From contig JAGFNW010000016.1 of the NCBI GenBank assembly GCA_017592665.1, positions 62,001 to 126,000 of the forward strand: a stretch of DNA of 64,000 nucleotides, written 5' to 3'. The first letter of the stretch is position 1. Each line of letters starts with the position of its first letter. The translations under genes were made by a program, and so were the position numbers. The notes beneath the pieces were generated by a model. It saw only the letters and a list, made by a program, of their open reading frames with translations. It had not been told where the DNA came from and did not search any database. Positions 8,088 through 17,738 of this stretch are shown here, piece by piece. This DNA is from Streptosporangiaceae bacterium NEAU-GS5 (GTDB lineage: Bacteria; Actinomycetota; Actinomycetes; Streptosporangiales; Streptosporangiaceae).

Positions 8088-10553
8088 TCACATGGGCAGG
8101 ACGGACAGGGTGGCGGGAAGGGGCTGATCGACGCCGGGGGTCGCGTCCGGACGGTGCAGGCAGAGCAGGCCCGCCGGGCAGCGGGCCACCGGCTCGGCCC
8201 AGCCGCGCTCGGCGAACGCCTCGCGCACGCCGCCTCGCGTGACCTGCAGGACCTGCGACCCCGAGCCGTCCGAGACCGCCATCCACAGCGCGTCGCCGTC
8301 GCCGATCACGCGTGCCTGTTCCGTACGCACCCGAGACGTCAGGTGGCCGAGCAGCGCCGAATTCGGATCCTGTGCCAGCCTGCGCAACTGCCCGGTGTCC
8401 CGGTCGCAGTGCGAGACCGACCAGCCGCGGGACGGCAGGATCGCCTCCATCCCGATCGCGTACATTTCCCGGCCTGCCGGGAACCAGCGGAGGGCGCCGG
8501 TGCGCGGCCTGGGTTCGATCATTCGGGGCGGGCGGGGGGGAGCCTCGATCTGCAAGCCCGTGCTGGTCGAGACGAACCACTGCGACTCGTGCAGCACGAC
8601 CTGCTGGATCCAGTTCGGCGGAAAGCGGTCGACCCGCCGGACCCGGCCGCCCGGGTCGACCACGCAGACCACCTGGCGCGGCATGAAGCCCTGGTGGACG
8701 TTGTTGAACATGGCCGTCTTGCTGGTGAACTGGCCGAGGACCAGCGTGCAGCCGGCCGCGCCGTAGGCGAGCGAAGGGTCGATGCCGGTCGGGGCGTCCT
8801 GGTCGAGCAGCCGCCGCTTGCTGTTGTCCTCGTTGACGAACCACTGGGCGTACTGGCCGAGGGGCACCCGGATGGCGTCCTGGGCGAAGAACCCGCCGAG
8901 GTTGATCTCCATCATGGCCAGGTCGCCGATCTCGCCCCACGGCAGGCCCTTGGTGTTGTCGACACCCGTGGGCGGGCCCGGCCGGTGGAAGACCCAGCCG
9001 ATGGCGCCCCGGGCCAGCGTGCGCACTCCGGCGGCCGGGCCGATGCCCTGGGTGGAGCGGATGACCAGTTCGGGGGTGAGGGTCCGGATGAGGACGCCCT
9101 GGGGGCTCTGCTCGGCCAGCAGGAGCCCTTCGTCGGCGACGGCCCAGTCGAGGACCGGCCCGAAGGCCAGCTCGCGGTCGGCCGCGCCGGTCGCCGGGTC
9201 GAGCCGCCGGATCACCGTGCCCGGGGTGGCCTCGGCCAGGGCGTACACGCCGTGCCTGCCCACCTTGGCGGCGATGACGCCCTCGGCGATCGCCCGCAAC
9301 GGAGAGGAGGGCCGCTTCTTGCGCGGCGCCTCTGGGACGCGCGGCACCTCTGGGACGCTCTTGACGGGCGGCGCGACAGGCTTGGGAGGCGCTTCCGGCA
9401 TCGGGCCCGGGACCTGGATCGAGGCCTGGGCAGGCTCGGAGACCTTGGGCGGGTTCTTGACGGGGGCCTCGGGGAGGACCCGCAGCGTCCAGGCCAGCCG
9501 GGCCGCGCCGAGCGCGACCACCACCTTCGGGTCGTCGTAGGTCCGGACCAGGTCGCCGTGCCGTGCCCGGAGCGTCTCGTGGACCAGCGGCATCCGGCTG
9601 GCGCCGCCGGTCAGGAAGATCCCGGAAAGGTGGCGCTTGTCGATCCGGGACCGGTCGATCGTCTCGTCGAGGATGTCGGCCGTGCGAAGGATGTCGGCGC
9701 CGATCAGGCCGTGCAGGTCGGCGCGTGATATCTGGACGTCCACGTCGGCCCCGGCCACATATTGGCTGGCCACGTCGTACGCCGACAGGGTCTCCTTCGC
9801 GACCCTGGCCTCTTCGAGCAGGTCGGCGGCCGCCGCGCGATAACGGCGGTCGGGATTGCTGCTCACCTCTGCCCACCACTCGCCCGCGGAGCGCTCCAGT
9901 TGCTCGCCCAAGAAGGCGTAGACGCGCTCGTCGAAGACCTCCCCGCCGATCATGTCGTCGCCGCCCGGCTCCCCCACGACGTTGAAGTCGGCCCCGTCGG
10001 CGGCCAGGACCGCCGCGTCGAACGTGCCGCCGCCGAGGTCGTAAACGGCGACGCGCTTGCCGCCCGCGATGTCGTGCAGCGAGGCGTAGTGCAGGGCGGA
10101 CGCCACCGGCTCCTCGACGATCACGATCCGCGCCGCGGGGACCACGGCGCGCCCGGCCTCGGTCAGGACGGCGCGCCGATCCTCGCGCCAGGCCACCGGG
10201 CAGGTGAGGACGACCGTGTTCGGCAGCGTGCCGTCGAAGCGGGTGCGGCCCTCGTTGACGAACAGCTCGAGGATCGCCGCCATGGCGTCCTTGACCTCGA
10301 CCGCGACCCCGCCGAGCAGCATGTTGGCGCGCCCGGCGTAGCGCTTCGGGTTGCGTTCGACCCGCTCGGGGAAGCGCATCATGGACCGCTGGGCGACCCG
10401 CCCGGCGACCAGCATTCCCTGCTCGTTGAGCAGCACGGCGGAAGGGACCCGTCGCTCCCCGTCGACCTCGAGGATGTCCACCCGCCCGTGGGCGGCCGTG
10501 GCACCGGCCGAGAAGCTGGTCCCGAGATCCACCCCCAGGCACCAAAGCGCCAT
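8088..10553 (-). CDS. Hsp70-type ATPase fused to a beta-propeller-like C-terminal region
   Basis: 821 residues. The N-terminal 360 residues are an Hsp70/actin-fold ATPase: phosphate-1 [11 protein letters not shown] (7-17), phosphate-2 [11 protein letters not shown] (172-182), adenosine motif [12 protein letters not shown] (311-322). A proline-rich linker follows (about 361-415). The C-terminal 400 residues do not look like the DnaK substrate-binding domain; they show repeated beta-strand and WxV/GDG-type patterns ([40 protein letters not shown]) that suggest a beta-propeller sensor. No signal peptide, so cytoplasmic. GGGAGGGA precedes the ATG. It faces parC divergently across about 97 bp and converges on the dynamin pair. 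With the GrpE-like protein at 3025 it could form an exchange-factor/Hsp70 couple. Confidence 0.88.
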   Translation of the reverse strand: MALWCLGVDLGTSFSAGATAAHGRVDILEVDGERRVPSAVLLNEQGMLVAGRVAQRSMMRFPERVERNPKRYAGRANMLLGGVAVEVKDAMAAILELFVNEGRTRFDGTLPNTVVLTCPVAWREDRRAVLTEAGRAVVPAARIVIVEEPVASALHYASLHDIAGGKRVAVYDLGGGTFDAAVLAADGADFNVVGEPGGDDMIGGEVFDERVYAFLGEQLERSAGEWWAEVSSNPDRRYRAAAADLLEEARVAKETLSAYDVASQYVAGADVDVQISRADLHGLIGADILRTADILDETIDRSRIDKRHLSGIFLTGGASRMPLVHETLRARHGDLVRTYDDPKVVVALGAARLAWTLRVLPEAPVKNPPKVSEPAQASIQVPGPMPEAPPKPVAPPVKSVPEVPRVPEAPRKKRPSSPLRAIAEGVIAAKVGRHGVYALAEATPGTVIRRLDPATGAADRELAFGPVLDWAVADEGLLLAEQSPQGVLIRTLTPELVIRSTQGIGPAAGVRTLARGAIGWVFHRPGPPTGVDNTKGLPWGEIGDLAMMEINLGGFFAQDAIRVPLGQYAQWFVNEDNSKRRLLDQDAPTGIDPSLAYGAAGCTLVLGQFTSKTAMFNNVHQGFMPRQVVCVVDPGGRVRRVDRFPPNWIQQVVLHESQWFVSTSTGLQIEAPPRPPRMIEPRPRTGALRWFPAGREMYAIGMEAILPSRGWSVSHCDRDTGQLRRLAQDPNSALLGHLTSRVRTEQARVIGDGDALWMAVSDGSGSQVLQVTRGGVREAFAERGWAEPVARCPAGLLCLHRPDATPGVDQPLPATLSVLPM

Positions 10554-10650
10554 TCCCGCTCCCTCCCGCTGCGATATTGGCGGAATTCCCACGGTCAGAC
10601 AACCCGAGTCCGAGTCGCGAGCGGGCGCGGGAACCGGCAAAATGTTCGAC

Positions 10651-13188
10651 ATGGCTCGCCGTACCAGCAGTCCCCCGCCCGACGAGGACTTCGAAGAGCG
10701 GATCGTCGACATCGACGTGTCCGCGGAGATGCGCACCAGTTATCTGGAGTATGCGTATTCGGTCATCTACCAGCGCGCTCTCCCGGACGCGAGAGATGGC
10801 CTGAAGCCGGTCCAGCGGCGCATCCTCTATTCGATGAGCGAGATGGGCCTTCGGCCCGATCGCGGCCACGTCAAGTCGTCCCGCGTCGTGGGCGACGTGA
10901 TGGGCAAGCTGCATCCGCACGGCGACTCGGCGATCTATGACGCGCTGGTCCGGATGGCGCAGCCGTTCTCGATGCGGCTGCCGCTGGTCGACGGCCACGG
11001 AAACTTCGGCTCCCCCGACGACGCCCCCGCCGCCATGCGTTACACCGAGGCGCGGCTCGCCCAGGCGGCCATGCTCATGGTGCAGTCGATCGACGAGGAG
11101 ACGGTCGACTTCAAGCCCAACTACGACGGGCAGGAGACCGAGCCGCGGGTCCTGCCGTCGGCGTTCCCCAATCTGCTGGTCAACGGGGCCACCGGCATCG
11201 CGGTCGGCATGGCCACCAACATGGCGCCGCACAACCTCGTCGAGGTCATCGCGGCCGCGCGGCACCTGATCCGGCACCCCGGCGCGACGCTCGACGACCT
11301 GATGCGCTTCGTGCCCGGCCCCGACCTGCCCACCGGCGGGTCGATCATCGGCCTGCAGGGCGTCCGCGACGCGTACGAGACGGGTCGGGGCACGTTCCGC
11401 ATGCGCGCCAGGGCCACGGTCGAAAACGTCACCCCGCGTAAGAAGGGCATCGTCGTCACCGAGCTGCCCTTCAACGTGGGGCCCGAGCGGGTCGTCACCA
11501 AGATCAAGGAGCTGGTGACGGCCAAGAAGCTGCTCGGCATCTCCGACCTGAAGGATCTCACCGACCGGCACAAGGGCCTCCAGCTGGTCATCGAGGTCAA
11601 GAACGGGTTCAATCCGGAGGCCGTGCTCGAGGAGCTCTATCGGCAGACGCCGATGGAGGAGACCTTCGGCATCAACAACGTGGCACTGGTCGACGGCCAG
11701 CCGCGCACGCTGGGCCTCCGCGAGCTGCTCCAGGTGTATGTGGACCACCGCATCGAGGTGGTAAGGCGGCGCTCGCGCTACCGCCGGCGCAAGCGCGAGG
11801 AGCGCCTCCACCTGGTCGACGGCCTCATCGTGGCACTGCTCAACATCGACGAGGTCATCCAGGTCATCCGCAACTCCGACGACTCGGCGCAGGCGCGCGC
11901 CCGCCTGATGGAGATCTTCGACCTCAGCGAGACCCAGGCGGTCTACATCCTCGACACGCCGCTGCGCCGCCTGACCCGCTACGACAAGCTGGAGCTCGAC
12001 CGCGAGAAGGAGCAGCTGACCGCCGAGATCGCCGAGCTGGCCGAGATCCTGGGGTCGGAGGAGCGGCTGCGGAGCGTGGTCTCCGACGAGCTGGCCGCCG
12101 TGTCGAAGCAGTACGGCACGCCCCGCCGCACGATCCTGCTGGAGTCCTCGGGGGCGCCGCAGCCGTCCGCCGTGCCGCTCGAGGTCGCCGACGACCCCTG
12201 CCTGGTGCTGCTGTCCTCGACCGGCCTGCTGGCCCGCACCACCACGGCCGAGCCGCTGGCGGGCGAGGGCGAGCGGGCCGCGCACGACGTGCTCGTCTCG
12301 GTCGTGCGGGGCACGGCGCGCGGCGAGTTCGGCGTGGTCACCTCGCAGGGGCGGATGATCCGGGTCTCGGTCCTCGACCTGCCGACGCTGCCGCCCTCCG
12401 CCGGGCCGCCGTCGGTCGCCGGAGGCCATCCGGTCGCCGAATACGTCACGCTCGACCCGGGCGAGGTCGTGGTCGGCCTCGGCTCCTTCGACACCGACGG
12501 CCCCGGCCTCGCCCTCGGCACCGCCCAGGGCGTGGTCAAGCGGGTCGTCCCCGAATATCCGGCCAACCGCGACGACTTCGAGGTGATCGGCCTCCGTGAC
12601 GGCGACCGCGTGGTGGGCGCCGTGGAGCTGACCACCGGCGAGGAAGACCTGGTCTTCATCACCTCCGACGCCCAGCTGCTGCGTTATTCGGCCGCCAGCG
12701 TCCGCCCGCAGGGCCGCCCCGCCGGCGGCATGGCCGGAGTCCGGCTGGAGCCGGGCGCGTCGGTCATCTGGTTCGGCTCGGTCGACCCCACCCAGGAGGC
12801 CAGCGTGGTCACCATCGCCGGCTCGTCGACGGCCCTGCCCGGCACGCAGACCGGCGGCGGCAAGGTGTCCGACTACGCCGAGTTCCCGCCCAAGGGCCGG
12901 GCCACCGGCGGCGTCCGCGCCCAGCGCTTCCTCAAGGGCGAAGACGTGCTCCTGATCGCCTGGGCCGGCCCCGCCCCCGCCAGGGCCGTCTCCTCCACCG
13001 GAAAGCCGGTCCCTCTCCCCGAGGAAATCGGCCGCCGCGACGGCTCCGGCGTCCGCCTCACCCACTCCATCGCCGCCATCGGCGGAGCCCTGGCCTCCCA
13101 GGCCGCCCTGTCCTTCGAAGCCCAGCCCGCGGATTCGTCCGGCGCCCAGCTGTCGGCCTTCGACGACCCATCCGATGACGACGCCTGA
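10651..13188 (+). CDS. parC: DNA topoisomerase IV subunit A
   Basis: 845-residue type IIA topoisomerase A subunit that breaks and rejoins DNA to decatenate chromosomes, partner of ParE at 22010-24064. The winged-helix/tower core is visible: catalytic Y131 in AMRYTEAR, the quinolone-region motif [17 protein letters not shown] with S93, and the GyrA-like beta-pinwheel in the C-terminal third. It lacks a clean GyrA box, which fits ParC rather than GyrA. An in-frame ATG at 10642 adds three residues and is an equally possible start; the ribosome site is weak. The much longer upstream frame is antisense to the Hsp70 gene. Confidence 0.93.
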   Translation: MARRTSSPPPDEDFEERIVDIDVSAEMRTSYLEYAYSVIYQRALPDARDGLKPVQRRILYSMSEMGLRPDRGHVKSSRVVGDVMGKLHPHGDSAIYDALVRMAQPFSMRLPLVDGHGNFGSPDDAPAAMRYTEARLAQAAMLMVQSIDEETVDFKPNYDGQETEPRVLPSAFPNLLVNGATGIAVGMATNMAPHNLVEVIAAARHLIRHPGATLDDLMRFVPGPDLPTGGSIIGLQGVRDAYETGRGTFRMRARATVENVTPRKKGIVVTELPFNVGPERVVTKIKELVTAKKLLGISDLKDLTDRHKGLQLVIEVKNGFNPEAVLEELYRQTPMEETFGINNVALVDGQPRTLGLRELLQVYVDHRIEVVRRRSRYRRRKREERLHLVDGLIVALLNIDEVIQVIRNSDDSAQARARLMEIFDLSETQAVYILDTPLRRLTRYDKLELDREKEQLTAEIAELAEILGSEERLRSVVSDELAAVSKQYGTPRRTILLESSGAPQPSAVPLEVADDPCLVLLSSTGLLARTTTAEPLAGEGERAAHDVLVSVVRGTARGEFGVVTSQGRMIRVSVLDLPTLPPSAGPPSVAGGHPVAEYVTLDPGEVVVGLGSFDTDGPGLALGTAQGVVKRVVPEYPANRDDFEVIGLRDGDRVVGAVELTTGEEDLVFITSDAQLLRYSAASVRPQGRPAGGMAGVRLEPGASVIWFGSVDPTQEASVVTIAGSSTALPGTQTGGGKVSDYAEFPPKGRATGGVRAQRFLKGEDVLLIAWAGPAPARAVSSTGKPVPLPEEIGRRDGSGVRLTHSIAAIGGALASQAALSFEAQPADSSGAQLSAFDDPSDDDA

Positions 13189-13230
13189 CGCGGGCGGCCG
13201 GTCCTGACCACGAGGCGACGGTGACAGATC

Positions 13231-13914
13231 ATGTCTGACACGTTCCGCCCTGCTGCGGGCCGCCGCCCGCGAGGGGCGGCACGTGTCACGCACTCCCCAG
13301 GCCGGCGGGGCCTCGCGGCGTTGCGGGTCCCGTTGGTCGCGGGCGTCGCGCTGACGCTGTGCCTGCTGGCGCCGGTCGGCTGCGCGAAGGCCGCCAAGCC
13401 GGCGGCGTCCCCGGCCACACAGCACGCCGCCACGGGGGCGGGGTCTGAAAACACGGAGCCGGCGTCGCCGCGCGACGATGCCGTGGTCTGGGGCGTGGGC
13501 GGGGATTCCGCGTTCTTCGTCGCGACCGCGGAGCAGGCGGCCGATCTCACCGAGTCGGGGCCATACGGGCGCGACGTGCCGAAGATGGAGGTCAAGGCCC
13601 TCGACCCGGTCAAGCTCGCCACACTCCACCAGATCGTCATGGGCCTCGACGAGCTCGACCTCGATGTCGACGAGCCGGTCGACGTCGACCGGCCGGAGGG
13701 TCCGTGGCTGGTCGTGATCCACGACGACGTCACAGCCGCGATCGGCCGGCTCGGCGACGGCCGTCTTTCCGCCGTCAGCGCCGCCTGGGCGGCCACCGAC
13801 GAATGGCGTGGAGCACCCGCCGATGGGCTGATCCCCTACGTCCGCGAGTTACGCGACCTGGCCCGGCAGGCCCGGCCACCGGCGCGCCGCCTGTACTTGT
13901 GGATGTCCCTCTAG
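13231..13914 (+). CDS. Putative lipoprotein of unknown function
   Basis: 227 residues, unrecognised. The N-terminus has an arginine-rich stretch, a hydrophobic segment (LVAGVALTLCLLAPVG) and a Cys that fits a lipobox (APVGC). The mature part is unremarkable, with an acidic patch ELDLDVDEPVDVDRPEG around residue 150. It could be an exported lipoprotein anchored to the membrane; the long positive N-terminus is unusual for a signal peptide. It lies 42 bp after parC. An imperfect inverted repeat (GTGACAGA / TCTGACAC, 13221-13241) spans the start codon and may be an operator. Confidence 0.7.
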   Translation: MSDTFRPAAGRRPRGAARVTHSPGRRGLAALRVPLVAGVALTLCLLAPVGCAKAAKPAASPATQHAATGAGSENTEPASPRDDAVVWGVGGDSAFFVATAEQAADLTESGPYGRDVPKMEVKALDPVKLATLHQIVMGLDELDLDVDEPVDVDRPEGPWLVVIHDDVTAAIGRLGDGRLSAVSAAWAATDEWRGAPADGLIPYVRELRDLARQARPPARRLYLWMSL

Positions 13915-13937
13915 CCGCCGCCACGCCTCAGCGCGGG

Positions 13938-14300
13938 CTACGCGTGCCAGCTCTCCAACTTGGCGGGGTTGAGGATGATCCATACCCCGGTGACCGTCGT
14001 CATGGCCACGGTCACGCCGACCACGGCCACAGCCTGTCCTCCTCGGCGCACCACGACGCCGGCGCGGCCGTTCACAGACGCGACGGTCACGGCGGCGTCC
14101 GGGTGATCGGCCAGCATGTCCATGACGCAGCGGGCGACCGCGTCCGCGCCATGGATGGGGGACGTGGCCGCGGACACCGCGCCTCCGCCATCGCACACGG
14201 CCATCACGTCGATCGACAGCACGGCTGTCAGCGCGGCGACGTCTCTTTCCGCGCACGCCGTCGCAAACCGGCGGGCCGCGCGATCATTCGTGTCGAGCAT
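13938..14300 (-). CDS. Stand-alone SnoaL-like domain, paralogue of the adjacent ECF41 C-terminus
   Basis: 120 residues with the SnoaL/NTF2-like fold pattern. It keeps two signature motifs of the C-terminal extension of ECF41 sigma factors: DGGG at 37-40 and NPAKL at 111-115. The adjacent sigma factor has the same motifs in its own C-terminus (DGGG 216-219, NPAKI 291-295), so this looks like a duplicated and detached copy of that domain. Its ATG lies 17 bp inside the sigma-factor gene, so the two are probably co-translated. In ECF41 proteins the extension regulates sigma activity; a separate copy could act in trans, which is inference. Confidence 0.8.
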   Translation of the reverse strand: MLDTNDRAARRFATACAERDVAALTAVLSIDVMAVCDGGGAVSAATSPIHGADAVARCVMDMLADHPDAAVTVASVNGRAGVVVRRGGQAVAVVGVTVAMTTVTGVWIILNPAKLESWHA

Positions 14301-15189
14301 GGCGGATCTTCGCCGGATTCATCATCCACAGCACCTGGTCAATGCCCTGATCGGAGCCGTTGACCGAGAGGACGGCGAAGACCTCGCCATTGCCGCTCAG
14401 CAGAGCGGCCGCCTGCCCGTTGAAATGGCCGAGCGACACCTCGACACCGGCCCAGAACCGGCTCGCGAACGCCCGGTGGAACTTGGCCACCCGGAGCGCG
14501 CCCACCACGGGGAAGTGCGAGGCCCGGACGACACCACCGCCGTCGGAGTAGCTGACCACGTCGGCGGCCAGGATCTCCTCCAGCGCGCCGAGGTCGCCGG
14601 TGCGTGCGGCCGCGACGAAGGCGGTCAGCAGCCTGCGCTGCTCCGCCCCGCTCACGGGCGCGCGGCGCTCGGAGGCCAGATGCTTGCGGCCCCGGCTGAC
14701 CAGCTGCCGCACCGCCGGCTCGCTCAGCCCGATGATCTCGGCGATCTGCGGATACGGATAGTCGAACGCCTCACGAAGCACATACGCCGCGCGCTCGGTG
14801 GGCGTGAGCTTCTCCAGCAGGAGCAGGACCGCGAAGCCCAGCGCCTCGTCGCGTTCGGCGCCGAGGTAGGGATCCGCGCTGGTGTCGACCGGTTCGGGCA
14901 GCCATGGCCCGACGTAGGTCTCCCGCCTGACCCGTGCCGATTGAAGGGCGTTGATGGCGAGCCGGGTGGTCGTCGTCGCCAGGAAGGCCGCGGGGTCGAT
15001 CACGGCGCCGCGGTCGTAGGTCTGCCAGCGCACCCACACGTCCTGGAGCAGATCTTCGGCCTCGGTAACGCTGCCGAGCATCCGGTAGGCGATGCCGAAC
15101 AGGCGGGGCCGTACGTGCGCGAAGACCGCGGCGGCCTGCTCGAGGTCGTCGGATCCGCCGAGGTCACTCGAGGGTCCGGTCTGCTCCAT
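14284..15189 (-). CDS. ECF41 (SigJ-like) sigma factor with SnoaL-like C-terminal domain
   Basis: 301 residues. Sigma-2 at about 18-85 (EAEDLLQDVWVRW), sigma-4 at about 128-175 (YPQIAEIIGLSEPAVRQLVSRGR), then an NTF2/SnoaL-like extension from about 185. All three hallmark motifs of the ECF41 group can be seen: WLPEP at 96-100, DGGG at 216-219 and NPAKI at 291-295. These factors lack a classical anti-sigma factor and are controlled by their own extension. AGGTGG precedes the ATG. The gene overlaps the upstream 87-residue protein by 26 bp and the downstream SnoaL-like protein by 17 bp, giving a three-gene coupled unit behind an ECF41-like promoter. Confidence 0.93.
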   Translation of the reverse strand: MEQTGPSSDLGGSDDLEQAAAVFAHVRPRLFGIAYRMLGSVTEAEDLLQDVWVRWQTYDRGAVIDPAAFLATTTTRLAINALQSARVRRETYVGPWLPEPVDTSADPYLGAERDEALGFAVLLLLEKLTPTERAAYVLREAFDYPYPQIAEIIGLSEPAVRQLVSRGRKHLASERRAPVSGAEQRRLLTAFVAAARTGDLGALEEILAADVVSYSDGGGVVRASHFPVVGALRVAKFHRAFASRFWAGVEVSLGHFNGQAAALLSGNGEVFAVLSVNGSDQGIDQVLWMMNPAKIRHARHE

Positions 15190-15427
15190 GGGGATCCACC
15201 TTTTCACCTGTGGGGTGGGGGGCGGGACTCTCCAGTGTTTCGACCGCGCCGAGGAGGGTCCGCAGGCCCACCTCGTCGTATTCGACGTCGACCGGGTCGA
15301 ACAGCCACTCGTTGACCGGCAGGTTGACGACCTCCTCGGGGTGGCTCGCCTCGGCCATGGCCAGCTCCGCCGCGACGTCGGCTTCGAGCTCGGGCAGCGA
15401 CACGTGGTCGTCACCGGGAACGCTCAT
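15164..15427 (-). CDS. Small acidic protein coupled to the ECF41 sigma factor
   Basis: 87 residues, strongly acidic, not recognised. It contains PELEADVAAELAMAEA, which should be helical, and a central VNEWLFDPVDVEYDE. GGAGGGAAGGATC stands directly before the ATG, an excellent ribosome binding site. Its 3' end overlaps the start of the sigma-factor gene by 26 bp, so it is probably the first gene of the sigma operon and may set its translation. No known role; a regulator or partner of the sigma factor is a guess from position. Codon bias fits a real gene. Confidence 0.7.
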   Translation of the reverse strand: MSVPGDDHVSLPELEADVAAELAMAEASHPEEVVNLPVNEWLFDPVDVEYDEVGLRTLLGAVETLESPAPHPTGEKVDPHGADRTLE

Positions 15428-15466
15428 GATCCTTCCCTCCTGTCGGCTCTGCCAGTCGACGGCTAA

Positions 15467-15493
15467 GACCGGATGGCCCGCCGAGTTGTGACA
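15467..15493 (-). promoter_or_regulatory. ECF41-like autoregulatory promoter
   Basis: On the minus strand TGTCACA (15493-15487), 16 bp, then GGTC (15470-15467). The published ECF41 target motif is TGTCACA-N16-CGTC, so one base differs. The position gives a leader of about 30 nt before the small acidic gene at 15427, as expected for autoregulation. Confidence 0.6.
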
Positions 15494-15532
15494 GCCTTTT
15501 CGCGTACGTCTTGAAGCGACAGGAGCACGACC

Positions 15533-16732
15533 GTGCCACCAGCACATACGAGGAGCCGGATCCGAGTCCGGATGAGCGCGCGCGCGATCGATGAGCCCTA
15601 TCGCGTCTCCAGCCAGCTGGAGCTGCTGTTCGACCTTACCTTCGTGGTCGCGATCGCGGCGGTCACGGCCCAGCTCGCGCACATGGTCGCCGACGGCCAC
15701 GCCCTTGCCGGCATCGTCCCGTTCCTCCAGGTCTTCTTCGCGATCTGGTGGGCGTGGATGAACTTCACCTGGTTCGCGTCGTCGTACGACACCGACGACG
15801 TCCTGTATCGGGTGCTGACCATGGTCCAGATGGCCGGCGTGCTGGTCCTCGCCGCGGGCGTGCCGGCCGCGGCCAAGTTCGACGACTACGGCGCCATCAC
15901 GCTCGGCTACGTGATCATGAGGACGGCGCTCAGCGCTCAATGGGTGCGGGCCGCCATCGAGGATCCGGCCAGGCGCCGCACCGCGCTGCGATATGCCGTG
16001 GGCATCATGATCGTGCAGGCGGGCTGGGTGCTGCGGCTGTTCGCCGTCCAGTCGGGGATGATGGCGCACTCGGCCGACCTGGTGGCCTTCGCGCTACTTG
16101 TCGTGTGCGAGCTGGCCGTACCGCCATGGGCCGAGCGGACCAGCTCGACCAACTGGCACCCGCACCACATCGCCGAGCGCTACGGCCTTTTCACGATCAT
16201 CCTGCTCGGCGAGAGCGTCCTCGCCACGAGCCGCGGCGTCGCGGGCGCCCTAGAAGCGGCCGACAGCAGCAGGCCGCTCGTCGTCATGGCCGTCTCCGGG
16301 CTGGTGCTGCTGTTCGCGCTCTGGTGGCTGTACTTCCTCACCCCGGCCGGTGAAGGCCTGACATACCGCCGCCAACGCTCCTACCTGTGGGGATACGGCC
16401 ACTACGGCATCTTCGCATCCCTCGCGGCGCTGGGCGCCGGCCTCGAGGTCGCCGCCGAGCAGACCGCGACGCATCTCGAGGCGGCACTGGAGGTCATCTG
16501 CTACGCCGTGGCGATCCCCACGGCGGCGTTCCTCCTGCTGCTCTGGCTGGTCCACGGGCCCATCGTCGCCCCGCCCGTCACCCACCCCGCCGCGATGGTC
16601 GGCGGCGCCGTCGCGGTCCTGCTCCTGCCGCTCACGACGGCTCAGATCGGCGTATCGGGCGTGGTCGCCGCGATCGCCGCCGTCTGCGTCCTGCTCATCG
16701 TCTTCACGCTGATGTCCAGCCGCCCCGATTGA
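15533..16732 (+). CDS. LtrA-family (low temperature requirement A) membrane protein
   Basis: 399-residue multi-pass membrane protein of the bacterial low-temperature-requirement A family, function unknown. Family marks seen: an N-terminal LELLFDLTFVVAIAAVT, the HHIAERYGLFTIILLGES motif and many TM helices (roughly ten to twelve). I use the GTG at 15533 because AGGAG lies 8 bp before it; an internal ATG at 15572 is a weaker alternative. The gene is divergent from the ECF41 unit with a shared 105-bp control region. A second LtrA paralogue sits at 55441. Convergent with the VOC gene, 20 bp apart. Confidence 0.9.
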   Translation: MPPAHTRSRIRVRMSARAIDEPYRVSSQLELLFDLTFVVAIAAVTAQLAHMVADGHALAGIVPFLQVFFAIWWAWMNFTWFASSYDTDDVLYRVLTMVQMAGVLVLAAGVPAAAKFDDYGAITLGYVIMRTALSAQWVRAAIEDPARRRTALRYAVGIMIVQAGWVLRLFAVQSGMMAHSADLVAFALLVVCELAVPPWAERTSSTNWHPHHIAERYGLFTIILLGESVLATSRGVAGALEAADSSRPLVVMAVSGLVLLFALWWLYFLTPAGEGLTYRRQRSYLWGYGHYGIFASLAALGAGLEVAAEQTATHLEAALEVICYAVAIPTAAFLLLLWLVHGPIVAPPVTHPAAMVGGAVAVLLLPLTTAQIGVSGVVAAIAAVCVLLIVFTLMSSRPD

Positions 16733-16752
16733 CCGTGGGGCGACCGGACGTC

Positions 16753-17121
16753 TCAGCCCCAGCAGAGGCAGAAGGGATGGCCGGCCGGGTCGAGGAAGAC
16801 GCGCCAGTTTTCACCCAGCCCCGGCTGGTGGCCGGCCTCGACGGCGCCGAGCGCGATGACCTCAGAGGTGGCCTTGTCGATGTCGTCGACGGTCACGTCG
16901 AGGTGGAACTGCTGGGGCCGCTCAGGGTCGGGCCACGTCGGCGGCTGATAGTCGGGCGCGCGCTGGAAGCTGAGCCCGACGGCGCCGCCATCGGTGCGCA
17001 CCGAGACCCAGTCGTCGTCCTCGTACGTCACCTTCCACCCGAGCAATCCGGCGTAGAAGTCGGCCAGCTTGCGCGGCTCGGGGCAGTCGAGCACCACCGA
17101 GCGCAGTTCCGCGATCGCCAT
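16753..17121 (-). CDS. VOC-family (glyoxalase/bleomycin-resistance-like) protein
   Basis: 122 residues with the vicinal-oxygen-chelate fold pattern: N-terminal VVLDCPEPRKLADFYAGLLGW, central RPQQFHLDVTVDDI, C-terminal FLDPAGHPFCLCW. Such proteins bind metals or sequester or modify small molecules; the member seen here is the short form common in actinobacteria and could be a resistance or detoxification protein. GGGAGGAATC before the ATG fixes the start; four extra upstream codons are not used. Confidence 0.88.
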   Translation of the reverse strand: MAIAELRSVVLDCPEPRKLADFYAGLLGWKVTYEDDDWVSVRTDGGAVGLSFQRAPDYQPPTWPDPERPQQFHLDVTVDDIDKATSEVIALGAVEAGHQPGLGENWRVFLDPAGHPFCLCWG

Positions 17122-17195
17122 GATTCCTCCCAATAGGTAACCGCCGTGAAGCCTACAACGGTGTCGGACCTTGAGACCAGGGGAAAATCAGAGGT

Positions 17196-17738
17196 ATGGC
17201 AGTCAACTCGTTCATGGTGCCGCTCGGCACCCAGGCCCCGGACTTCGACCTGCCCGCCATCGGCGGCGGTCAGGTGGCGCTGGCCGATTTCAAGGGCTCC
17301 CCCGTCGTCGTCGTGTTCTTGTCCAACCACTGCCCATATGTGCGGCGCATCGAGGCCGGGCTCGGCCAGTTCGCCGCCGACTACGCCGGACGGGTCGCCA
17401 CCGTCGGCATATGCAGCAACGACACCAGCAGCTACCCCGACGATGACCAAGCTCACCTCGCCGAGCAGAGCAACCGGGCCGGATTCGGCTTCCCCTATCT
17501 AGTGGACGAGAGCCAGGAGGTCGCGCGGGCCTACCGGGCGGCCTGCACTCCCGACTTCTTCCTCTTCGACGCCGATCACAAGCTCGCCTACCGCGGCGAG
17601 TTCGACGACGCCCGCCCGGGCAACGATGTGGCGGTCAGCGGCGTTTCCCTGCGGGCGGCGGCCGACGCCGCGCTCGACGGCAAGACCATCGCCACTCAGC
17701 ACCCGAGCCTCGGGTGCAGCATCAAGTGGCGGTCGTAG
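17196..17738 (+). CDS. Thioredoxin-fold (AhpC/TSA-like) protein
   Basis: 180 residues with a peroxiredoxin/thioredoxin fold: APDFDLPAIGGGQVALADFKG at the start (domain opening), then VVVFLSNHCPYVRRIE, a single-cysteine NHCPYV in place of CxxC, and a second Cys near the end in SLGCSIKW. This matches a widespread actinobacterial group of thioredoxin-family proteins; a peroxidase role is possible but not shown. AGAGG lies close before the ATG. Its 3' end overlaps the convergent small gene by 17 bp. Confidence 0.88.
   Translation: MAVNSFMVPLGTQAPDFDLPAIGGGQVALADFKGSPVVVVFLSNHCPYVRRIEAGLGQFAADYAGRVATVGICSNDTSSYPDDDQAHLAEQSNRAGFGFPYLVDESQEVARAYRAACTPDFFLFDADHKLAYRGEFDDARPGNDVAVSGVSLRAAADAALDGKTIATQHPSLGCSIKWRS

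Noticed and set aside
8008-13722. Long minus-strand open frame of 1904 residues
   Set aside because: It runs antisense through parC and out of frame through the Hsp70 gene; composition is Arg/Gly/Ala-rich with no domain, an artefact of high GC.
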